Assembly: GCF_036588685.1 (NCBI RefSeq)
Contig: NC_086382.1
Coordinates: forward strand, 75,613,999-75,677,998
Direction: 5' to 3'
Origin: Mytilus trossulus
Lineage: Eukaryota; Mollusca; Bivalvia; Mytilida; Mytilidae
Length of the DNA stretch: 64,000 bases
Shown here: positions 24,401 to 36,400 of the stretch, in pieces
Numbering within the stretch: position 1 is the stretch's first letter
How the letters are laid out: every line of letters begins with the position of its first letter
Position numbers and translations under genes: made by a program
The notes under the pieces: generated by a model
What the model was told of the DNA's origin: nothing
The model's input: the letters and a program-made list of their open reading frames with translations, nothing else
Database searches by the model: none

Positions 24401-27400
24401 AAATCGACGAACAATTGAGTAACTGGCTAAACCTTTCATTTGAATGACCTCTATATTATTGAGATTAATTGATTCTCTTTACAGAAAACTGTCTTACCTT
24501 GAATACAAGTACCATTCGCAGGTGTAAATGGATCTCTGCACTTACATCTCAAACCCGCTCCGCCATCATACACACAATTCGCGTTACTATCCGAACAGAC
24601 AGGTTCTAATCCTACACACCGACCACCAACAGGAATAACTGAAAAGAATTACAGAATTGTATCGTGATTTTGTTCTTCAAAGAGATACTGCAATCATTAA
24701 TTTTATAGATGTCCAGAATATGAAGGAAAATTAATATCTTCGGAACATAGAAAGTCGGTGAACATGAAATGTGAAATCACCTCATACGATGTAACAAACC
24801 TTTAAAAGCAGTGTTATACTAAATTTCAGGAAGCTCTGATTTGCTGTTTCTTAGACGAAAAGGACGAAACATCAACGATCAATATATGTACGAATATATA
24901 AGTATTTGGTCAACAAACAATTAAAAGCAACTAATGTGAAAAACACTTAACACGTTGTGGAATGCTAAATCGAAGCTCGATCAAATTACGCAGCTGAAAA
25001 AAGAGGCACACGTGAGTCGTTCTACACTATGACTCAAGTCCGTCCTTTTTCATTTCCATTCCAGAAATATATAAATCGAACCCTGACAGCAACTAAAACC
25101 ATTTTTACTATTATTAAGGATCAATGAAATCAATTATTATGTGCGATTTCCTAAGCAACGTGGACAAAGCAATGATGCTATGGAAAAAAAATCATATCAA
25201 CACTTTAAAATAGGACAATAAATATGTTTACTCAATTTACTAATTATGAAACAGTATGAAAATCATATTACCCCAATAGAATTTCATGAAAACAAGAAAC
25301 TTGCTCATCACATGATTGTGCTGTTAAAAGTAATTTTAGTTGCTGTCAGCAGCTCACAAATTATCTATCTTTTGGAAGAAGAAACAAATGACCAGAAGAG
25401 TTTTTCAAATGCCGATATACTACGCATTGTATTACAGAATTACAAATGGTTGTTTAAATGATACATATTCAATAGAAAAAGAGGAATGGTGCATAAAAAA
25501 TTGTTCCGATTGATTAATCATCTTTACATAACATTATCTTACTTTGTTTACATTTACCATTGGCAGGTACAAAAGGTTTTCTACACTGACATGTCAAACT
25601 CCCTCCACCATCATCTGTACAATGGGCATTACTATCGGCACAGAGCCCGAGATTCTCAAATCCTAGACACAAACCATCAATAGGGATAACTGAAATAGAT
25701 AACATATATTGTAGCATGGTGAAATAAACTCGATCCCGAAGAAGCTTTTCAAATTAGTCATGCGACAGTTTTATGCGATGAATTATATTTTTCATTTCTC
25801 ATATTTGATAGAGATATATGTTTCCACAAACGAAACACAGCTCCTATATCTTAGAATGTAATAAATAACCTTTATACATATCTTTGTAGGGACCAGCTGG
25901 AGGATGCCTCCGTGTGTGGAGTTTCTCGCTGCATTGAAGATACATTGGTGGCCTCCTGCTGTTGTTTGCTCTATGGTCGGGTTGTTGTCTGTTTGAAACA
26001 TTCAACATTTCCGTTCTCAATTTTTTGTTGTTGATATGCTAATGTTATTCAGTTTCATGTGATATACGTTAAAAATCTGTTTGGTTGTTTTTTTAGTGTC
26101 ATGATATTTTTATAGTCCACTTATGTTTTGTTTGTTTTTATATATTTTGTTATTTTGATAGTTTTTTATCTCAGTTTTTGTTTTTCGTTTATCTATCGTT
26201 ATTCGGTGTTTAGGGGAATGAAGGTTATATTTTTGAATAGTATGTCTTTTTAATCATGCATTGTCTACTTTTCGGTGGATCTAGAAAACATTATCTTGCA
26301 ATACAATCTTACGTTTAACACAAGTTCCTTTTATTACTATGAAGTCGTATTTACACTGACACATATAATCGTGTCCACCGCCATGTCCGTCATCTTCATC
26401 CACACATACGGCATCACTATCTGCACAGGTATCATTTAAATGAGAACATTCACCATAGAGTGGTATATCTGGATCAGAAAACAAGTAGATATAGAAATGT
26501 GGAATTTAAATTTTAAAAAAGAAGCTAGTGATCATTTACAAAATTTGTTTGATTGTTTATTCTACAGAATTTTATAAGTACTTGATAAGATTTTCAACTG
26601 GATGAAAATGTGCAGCACAAAATTTGCTCATATCGTTAATTTCACAAATGAATAAAACATATTTTCTAGTGGTTGATTAACCAATTGTAAAACACATTTT
26701 CTGAAATACAATTACGAACTAGTCTAATATAACTCTCCGTAGCCTAACTTTAATGGTAAAAGTTCCTTCTTTAGATCGAATATCTTTAAATACGGTAAAA
26801 GTTTGCAAAATCAAACTAGACATGACATTGTCAAAAAGGTACTCTTGTTATAACGGAAGCAATAACAATAAAATATCAAGATGAGAAGAAGAGCTCGGAT
26901 ATAAAATTCTCAGATACATCATTATACTAGGTGGAAAGTAATGGAAACTACAAACAAGATAATTCAAATAAATTCATTTAATCATTTAAGATAGTAACTA
27001 TTACGATACAACAGACTCAATTTGCAAGTTTTTGTATTACTGTCACATTGATTAAAACTTACGTGTTGAATTGTGCCGCGGTTTCGATTGAGTACTCGTA
27101 CATATTGGTGGATCTGTAAATAATAATGATAACATAAAAACTTTTAAGATACGTTACACCAATTCTAACTTTCTCTAGCGTCGTTTCACCACTGTTAAGT
27201 ATGAAACCAAATTTTACACAATTCCGAACAAAATTAGATCCATGCATGACAGTCTGCATGCAAATTATATTGCATATTTAAAAGTGATAGGTGAAAGATA
27301 CCAAGGAAATATTCAAACTCTTAAATTGAAATTAAACTGACAACGAAATGGCTAAACAAAAAAACAAAAAAAAACCAGACAAACAATTGTACACATAATC

Positions 27401-30400
27401 AAGATAGAAGATTACAGTCTGAGCAACGCGAATTCAAACAAACACTGGGTTTAATCTCAGGTGCTCTGCAAGGGAAATCAGGCCTTGTTCCACATGAACC
27501 CACGTCGTTAGGTTCATGTTAAGAAGTACAAACCCGGTAATAAGTCTAATTCGATAGATCACATTCGGGAAAGTTTTGAAATTTTTCAAGTAAAGTATAA
27601 ACGATTCATGTTCATATTATAGTTGAAAAATATGAAATATTTACATGTGCTTCAAATCAATCAAAAGGTATCTAGATATCTACAAAAACTGCCAAGAAGG
27701 AACAGTTTGGTGCTATAAAGGGTAATGAGCAATGCAGAATAAACTGGGAATAATTTAAATAGAAAAAGAAGAAATGATATTAAAAATAGTAAAATCACAA
27801 AAATACTGAACTTAGAAGAAATATAGCGTTAATTCTCTCAATTTTGATGACAGTCTCATCAAATTCCGTTATATTTACAATTATGCGTGAACTTAACAGA
27901 CACAATAAATAAATAAGGCATTATTCAAGTCAGAAATATAGCATTTTATTTTTACTTGTTGTGATGATTGCTGGCGTATGGTTTTGTCTGTTTTTATGGA
28001 CTTGGTCCTTTTAATTTGGCTTGGAGTTCGGTAATTTTTTCTTACATTCTATTGGTTTAGATGAAATAAGGATATTATGTATCCCTGATTCTGATTAATA
28101 TATAATATAAAAAATACAATATCCTTTGAAAACAGTTACCATTGGAAGGTTTAAATGTTTCTTTGCATTGACACGTGAAAATACCTCCTCCATCAGCGAT
28201 ACAGTGGGCATTGATATCTTCACATAGATACTTAAATCCCATACACAGACCACCAATAGGAATCACTGAAACATATCACAGATAATGGTATAGTATATAC
28301 ATTCAATCTTTGTTTATAGATACAATAACGATTCATTAGGCTGTGTAACCATCATCGCGAATTAGCAATCTTATTATTTACTACTTATTGTTGATAAAAA
28401 CACAGATTTTAACCAAAAATCTTCATTATATTAGTAATAGTGTGAATGTTGCCCATTTATTCCTGGCATGTTTTTTCTATGATCTCTTTTGGAACACGCG
28501 CTGTTCTTATCTGATTACGTGATTGTTTACTTTACTCTTTGATAGTTTACATGTAGCGTGTATATTTGATAGTTTGCTTTCTTTTGTGGTCTTTTCTTTC
28601 CTTTTTATTGCTAGTCTATATGTTTCCTCATTTTGTTTTTGGTTCCTTTTTATTGATTTTGTGTGTGCAAGTTTGTCTGTTTATAATTAATGAGGTGTGG
28701 TGCTAATCAACACATTTTGTCTTAATAAAACACTTACGATGAATACATGTTCCATTTATTTGACGAAAGTCGGATTTACACCTACATGTAAAGAATCCTC
28801 CGCCATCGTCTACACATTTAGCATCAGTATTTGAGCAATGATCATCTAGTTCCGTACACAGACCACCAAGCTTTATATCTGTATTAGGAAATGAGCTCAC
28901 ATATAAATCTTGTAAAAGTGTTTCGATCAGTTTTTGTCATATATCTTTTTTTATTTCGGTTAATAGTTTGTCAAATTCTATCTAATTTGAAATTACATAC
29001 TTACTTACTTAGGTTTACTTAGGTTCTTTTACTGATACAGGAACTACAGTTCCTCTTCATCAGTCTATATATCTAAATCTTCTCCACTTCCGGTGATTGG
29101 TGATTTATAGTCTTCGTACATCATTGTTTGGTTCTTCCAGTATTTGTCTAGTCTATTCTTAAATGTATTTGTGGTTGGTGATGTTTCTATAATTTCGGGT
29201 AGTGTATTCCATGTTTTTACCACTCGTAGAGCAAAGGCATTCCTCCTTAATTCTGTTCTTGCTCTCTGTGGAAATATTTTCAGACTGTTGCCGCGTACCC
29301 CTGTTCGTGTTGTCATATCCTTCCATAATTTAACAAATTGTTCCGCCTCTTTATCATATTTTCCATTCAGTATTTTATATAATTCAATCATGTCACCTCG
29401 GACTCGTCTAAAATTTAGAGATGGTAGTTTCAATGTTTGCAGTCTTTCTGAGTATGTTAAATTCTTTAATCCTGGTAGTTGTTTAGTTGCCCGGCGCTGC
29501 ACATTTTCAATCATATCAATATATTTTATTTTATATGGATGCCATACTGAGCTTGCAAATTCTAAATGTGTTCTAACGAGTGTCTTGTATAGTGGTACAA
29601 ATGTATCTGTATCTAAATATTGAAAAGTAGTGCAAACATGGAATTTGCCTTATTAACTTTCTCACTTATGTGTTTTTCGAAATTTAATTCAGAGTCAATA
29701 ATTACTCCAATGTCTTTTTCTTCAGTAACTTTTTGTAGTATTGTCGATTTCAGTGTATATTTTGAGTCTGGTTCCGGTCCCGGTTTACCAATGTGCATAT
29801 GTTTGCACTTGTCGGGGTGAAACTTTAATAGCCAGGTATCACTCCATTGCGATAGTTTATTTAAGTCACTTTGTAATTGAGTTTTATCTTCTTTCTGACT
29901 AATTGTGTTAAAAATTTTAGTATCATCTGCAAAGAGGTATACGTCGGAATCAACCAGGTTTGGAAGGTCATTTATGAAAATTACAAAAAGTAGAGGCCCA
30001 AGCACAGATCCTTGAGGTATACCTGAAGTTACTTTTGACCATGATGATGTTTTATTGTTTATTGAAACGTGTTGTATCCTGTCACTTAGAAAACTATCGA
30101 CCCAATTCAGAACTGAAATTTCTGTGCCATATGCTCTGAGTTTGTTCATTAGTCTTTTGTGCGGAACAGTGTCGAATGCTTTCATATAGTCCATGTAAAT
30201 AACATCGATAGATTTTCCATTATCAAGGGCTTCTAGCCATTTGTCCAATACATTTAAAAGTTGAAGAGATGTAGATCTGCCTGATATAAATCCATATTGA
30301 CGATCAGTAAAGAATTTGTTGATTTTCATATGTTTGACAATATGTTCACGTACCAATTTTTCCATTACTTTGCACACCACTGAGGTTAGACTGACAGGTC

Positions 30401-33400
30401 TATAGTTACCAGCAATACATTTTTTTTCCTTTCTTAAAAATAGCGCTAATTTGTGCTTCTTTCCATCTACTTTGAACAGTACTGTTTCTTATTGATTGGT
30501 TGAATATTATGCATAATGGTGTTAATATTGATTCTGCTAACTCTTTGAGTATTCTTGGGTGTATTCTATCTGGTCCAGGAGATTTTTCAACCTTCAGTCC
30601 CTTAAGTATCTTAGCTATTCCTTCCTTATTTATATTCATTTGTAGCATTTTATTTTTAGTGTTTTTTATTGGTAAGGTAGGTACTTCTCCTTCTGGTTCT
30701 TTTGTGAAGACACTATTGAAAAACGTTGCTAAAATTTCAGCCTTTTCTTTGTCGTCATCGGTCTTTCTAGACGTTTCGTCGTTTTGGTCTGTTAATAGTT
30801 CACCTATTCCTGATCTTGTTTTAGATTTGGACTTTATATATTTCCATATTGCTTTTGGATTTTTCTTAGCATTTGTTGACAGTTTCTTTTCGTGTTCCCT
30901 TTTCAGTTTATTTGTCATGGTCTTTACCTGATTTCGTACTTTATTGTATTCCAATCTTATACTTGGATCTTTAGTAGCAATCGATTTCCTACACAGAGAG
31001 TTTTTTTTCTTTATTTTTTCTACAGTTTTTTTGTCCATATAAAACTCACTCCTTCTTTTATTCGATGTTTTTATTTTCTTGACAGGGATATAACGTTTTT
31101 CCCTCTCTAATAATTTCTCATGAAATTTTTCCCAATGTTTATCTATATGATCACCTTGGTTTAATAGCACTTCCCAATTTGTCTCCAATATTTCTTTGTT
31201 AAAATCTTCATAGTTTCCTCTATCGTAGCATATTTTTGTTCTATTGTCAATTTTGAACTTTGTGTAACAGTTATATTGAAATTGTATCACACAGTGATCA
31301 CTTTTCCCCAGTGGACTTAGGAACTCAATATCGCTTACCATATTTTCTTCGTTCGTAAATATTAGGTCTAATACATGTGGTGTGTCTGACCCCCTCCATC
31401 TGGTTGGTTTTGTTACATGCTGGTACAAGTAATTGTCTTGAACACACTGTGTAAATTTATATTCATCCGACTCTATGTTATCACTCTTACAGCTGTGTGT
31501 TTCCCAATCAATATTAGGGTAATTTATATCTCCCATTAATAGTATATGTGAGAAATTTTTTTGTGTTGACTCAGTAATTAAATTTAAAAGATTTGAATTA
31601 TTGTTGCTCAGGGCAATTTCTGACGGTGACCTATATAGTAGTCCCAGTAAAAGAGCGTCATTGTTATTTAGTGCAATTTTCACAAATATATTTTCTTCAT
31701 AGTTTATTTCCATATTTACTTCTTTCGCTCCTAGTGTTTTGTGTACATATAATATCATACCTCTTCCTTTGTCACTGTTAATTGAGAAAAGATCGTAATT
31801 GTCTATTAAATCTAAATTAAACTCTGCTGGGTTCAATTTATAAGCACTGTTTTTAGGTTTAACTTCAGTTATTCCAATTATCATTGGACGATAAGAATTA
31901 ATTCTAGTTTGGAATTCTGCAAACTTATTTCTAAATTGGTCGGCATTCGTATAAAAACAACTCAAACTATTAAGAACATGAAACATATTTACATCTTTAT
32001 CTACATTTGTACAATTTCTTTTTCTTATGTTTTTAGTTTTTATTGCACCCTTATTATTCGTCGAGCACCCGGAGGGCCTCTTACTTTGAAGGTGAACTTT
32101 CCCTGGCTCTTCTTTTCTTTTTCCTTGGCTTCCGCAAATAACTTTTTTTCCTCCTCTCTCTCTGATTTTGTCATGTCGTGGCTCAATGATATGGTATTAT
32201 ATTTCTTATCTGTTCCTTTTAGCTTACTCGCGTTTCTCAAAACAGCTATTTTAAAATCGGGTGTTTCACTTTGAATTAATAACGGTCTATGAGCCTTGTC
32301 TTTATCAAATTTACCAATTCTTCTTAATCTACCTATGTTGTATGTATTTAGGTCTACCTCACAGTTCTGTGCTATGTCAGTCAGTAGCTCTAAATCAAAG
32401 TCTTTCCTTTCTTCTACATTTTCAGAGTTACATTCCTTGGTTCCATAAATGATTAAATTATTTTTTCTTGATTTCCTTTCGTTAAGTTCTGATATAACTG
32501 ATGTAACTGAGTTATTTGCGGCTTGTGGCAGTATAGGCGCTGCGTTTGTGTCATCCTGATTGTTGACTAATTCTTGCCGTACTATTTTTCTAACTGTATC
32601 TTCGTCACATTTTGTCTGGATTTCTGTCTCTAGGAAATTTAGCCTTTGTTCAAACTCTTCTATTATTGCGTTACATCTTTCTTCTATTTTTAGATCGGTT
32701 ATTATGTTCTTTTCAACTTTACCTTTGCAAGGACAACAAAACCACATCGAGTCAGACTTACTTAGAATGTTGTACTCATCATCTGATTTGTTAAGACATC
32801 TGGTACAGTAATGTTTTTTACATCTCTGGCATTCCAACGTTTTTGTGTCCGGATTTGTAAACAATGTTTTGCAATTTTCGCATACCCATGCATCGTCATT
32901 TTCATATTCTACCTGTAGTGTTTGAAATTGAGTTTGTGTTAAAATGGCAGGGGAGCTTGGCCTTGGTGTCGAATTATTTCTTAAATTGTTCTTGGAACCT
33001 AATGGTCTACCTCTTCTTGTTTTCTGACCGCCATCTTGGTTTATTGTTACAGGGGTACGATCTATTTTATCACTTTCTTTCATTTTTACACTTTATATTT
33101 TGGGGCCTGTGGGCTCTTACTACACCTATCCTGTCTGTCTTCAGTAGTTTATAGTAGTTATTTGTCTTTTAACTTGGTTTAAACAAAGAAATTTTTAACT
33201 TATCTTCCCTCTGAATTTTTGGAACTGCGTATCACCGGAAGTGACGTATTACATAGCATTCAATTGTCAAAAAAAATCAGTAGCAAACTTTTTAACGATA
33301 ATATATGATTAGATATAATTGCATCTCTATAATTAAATTTAAGAAATACGAAAATCGAAACATTTGGATAAAAAGAAAATCACAATAACAAATGGGTTCA

Positions 33401-36400
33401 GATATTTCACATATCGTTAGTTGAAGCACAAATAAATAAAACATCAAACATCTTTGACTACTTACTGGATATAGGAGGAATAGTTGATTTACAATCTGTA
33501 ACTGTAAAAATAAAGATAAAATTTAAAGCTGTTCAATCAATGTGAAACTAGAACCATGTGGTATTATGATCACATATCCCAACCTCAGTGTATCTTTTGA
33601 ATAGCTGTATACCGTGTTATTCAAACGTGGCGTCTTTGTTTATTTCTGATAGTGTGTTTACTTTGTGCATCTTTAATTATTAATTCTACACTTTTTAAGT
33701 GTTCTACTAACGATATCGCTCTTGTAAAAAAATATAATTTGCTCTGCGTTTTCATTTAGCTATTTGTAAAATTGTTCAACAAAATTAAAAGAAAAGTGTT
33801 CTCTCTTTCTCTTTACTTGGGAAAACATTTGGTTTATCTGTTAATTTTGAATCACTCATATTTACTTCACGTGTAGATCGTCATTTAAGCATACATACTA
33901 GCTGAGTCGATGATATATAATTATAGTAAGTTATATTAAATTAAATGACTCACGATTATCCACAAACAGATGAGTTATACAAATGACATTCATATGCTAA
34001 AGAATAATCAATATAACAAAACTTAAACGTCCTACCTTGTGTATAGGCGCACTGAAAAAAATACAAATTATTAAATCATAACAAAATATGAATAAAGGCA
34101 ACAGTAGTATACCAGTGTTCAAAAGTCATCATCTTCGCTAGCCAAGGGTAATGATCACCCCCCTCCTCCTCTCAACAGTAAAGAGGATGGAATTGGATCG
34201 TAAACCTTGGCTAGCGAAGATAAAAAGTCATATGATCGATTGAGAAAATATAAATGCGGGTTAAAAACTCAAAACTAAGAGGAAAACATCAACTATTAGA
34301 GGAAAACAAAAGAAGAACAGGAACACTGAAGTGCAACAAAAACCAAACACCAAAACACATAGAAACGACATATTTGATAACAACTACCATATTCCTGTCT
34401 TGGTTCAAGACACTTTTAGAAAACATGGTGGATTGAACTTAATTCCCAAAACTCCAGCTTTATAACAATATTACAGAATATCGCTAAAACAGTACGTGAG
34501 AGAAATACAGCACAAACACACGCAAGAACATTCATAACAGAGAAACGCACAAACAATAATATGATATTTGGCACAATATGCAAACTGCAAAACATCAAAC
34601 ATATTCCATCTTCGACGAAAACAACAGGATATCAAAAGAGTGACGTTCTTACGTAACTTGCAAGCAATATCGAATTGTATACCATTATTTTCACAATATT
34701 CTAATTCGTCGTAACAATTTTCATGACAATGATGGCATGGAAAAGCAATCTTATAATTATTTGAACTACAAACTATACGACATAATAGATCATCCAAACG
34801 AAACCATAACGGAAGCATAGAAAACAATGAATGTTGCATGTACAAAATAGTTATCAAAAGTACCAGGATTATAATTTTATAAGCCAGTTGCGCGTTTCGT
34901 CTTCATAAGACTCTTCAGTGACGCTCAGATCAAAATAGTTAAAAAGCCAAACAAACAAAGTTGAAGAGTATTGAGGACCCAAATTCCAAAAAGTTGTGCC
35001 AAATACGGCTAAGGTAATCTACTCCTGGGGTAAGAAAATCCGTAGTTTTTCGAAAAATTCAAAGTTTTGTAAACAGAAAATTTATTAAAATGACCACAAA
35101 ATTGATATTCATGTCAACACCGAAGTGCTGACTACTTGGCTGGTGATACCCTCGGGGACGAAACGTCCACCAGCAGTGACATCGACCCAGTGGTGTAAAT
35201 AGTTATCAAAAGTACCAGGATTATAATTTTATACGCCAGACGCGCGTTTCGTCTACATAAGACTCATCAGTGACGCTCAGATCAAAATAGTTAAAAAGCC
35301 AAACAAATACAAAGTTGAAGAGCAAAACACCGTTTAAAAAATAAACGCACAACAAAATTACAATCAGTGTAGAAATTATATTTGGGAATCTGACTATGAT
35401 GATATTAAAACCCAATTTCATAATTATTTAAACAACAAAAGAAACTTCATGAGTAATTGCCTTGCATTTGTCTCACATCATATATACCTATTACCCTTTA
35501 AGCCTCAGTCACGAATTACCGGATAGCACGACGGACGGCTAACGGGTGAAAATAAAAATTGTTCTTTGACAAAAATTTTATCCGGTGGAGTCCGTTGATA
35601 TACTGACTAAATAAAACGGATGTAAAACGAATGCATAACGTACATACATCAGATTTGCAACGTACGAGAAACGGAAACGTAAAGGACAGAACGGACGACG
35701 AACGTACATATAACGGGCGAGTACCGCATACAACGGACACCTAACAGAAGCGTACCGGATAAAACGGATGAACAAGATATGCAGAAAATTTAAAGGCGAC
35801 AATAATAATACACGTAAATCGCAAAATATTCAAAAAAGTGTATGTGTAACTGGTTTTGGTTTGTTCTTCACAATGCCACCAGAGGGTAGTGTCTGGCCTG
35901 AATGAGAGCTGCTTGATAGGTACCGTAAGACATGCACTTACTTTAAGATCAATTATGAAAAATAAGAATTCATGACACTCAAAATATCTGACATACCAAT
36001 AATTGTAATTTTTGACGCCAAATTTTAGATCCGTTCATCATCCATTTTATCCGTCATACTTCCGATAGAAGTCCGTTTCACATTCGTTTGACATCCGTTT
36101 TATCCGTCAAACGTCCGGTACACGTCCGTTGGTGTATATATCTACCAGACCTCCAACGGATGTATTTAACGGACACGTAATGGATACGAAACGGACACGA
36201 AACGGACGATAACCGTACAAAACGGATGCCTAACGGACGTTCAACGGACTTGTTATCCGTTGGACGTATGTTCAAAGTTTTGAACATACACAAATTTTCC
36301 AATGGACAGAACGGATGTCGACGGATAAAACGTATGCCAAACGGACATGAAATGGACGGACGTCCAACGGTAAAGAACGGACGTACAACAGACTTGAACG

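Larger units (their letters stand above)
29000..33247 (-). mobile_element. full-length non-LTR retrotransposon (LINE, CR1/Jockey-like) with 8 bp target duplication
   Basis: ATTACATA at 28992-28999 and again at 33248-33255 flanks the element directly, so this reads as an insertion with both ends preserved. Its 3' end (low coordinate) closes with short repeats of TAAG instead of poly(A), as is usual for CR1/L2-type LINEs. It carries ORF1 with a PHD-type zinc finger and ORF2 with endonuclease and reverse transcriptase. It lies in intron 3 of the receptor gene in the same orientation. ORF1 is intact, but ORF2 is interrupted twice by frame changes. Confidence 0.9.

Noticed and set aside
25246-25461. 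71-codon plus-strand ORF (MKQYENHITPIEF...) as a gene
   Set aside because: It lies in an intron of the minus-strand receptor, with no recognised motif and no neighbouring exons on the plus strand; kept only as a note because its composition looks less biased than the others.
29144-33154. Plus-strand ORFs across the LINE (for example 29144-29623, 30500-30931)
   Set aside because: Shadows of the minus-strand LINE ORFs; no motif.
34471-34857. A single 128-residue cysteine-rich protein
   Set aside because: The frame runs through a consensus donor (GTAAGAAC at 34652 downward); the part after it is intron-like. Only the 34653-34772 segment is kept as a candidate exon.
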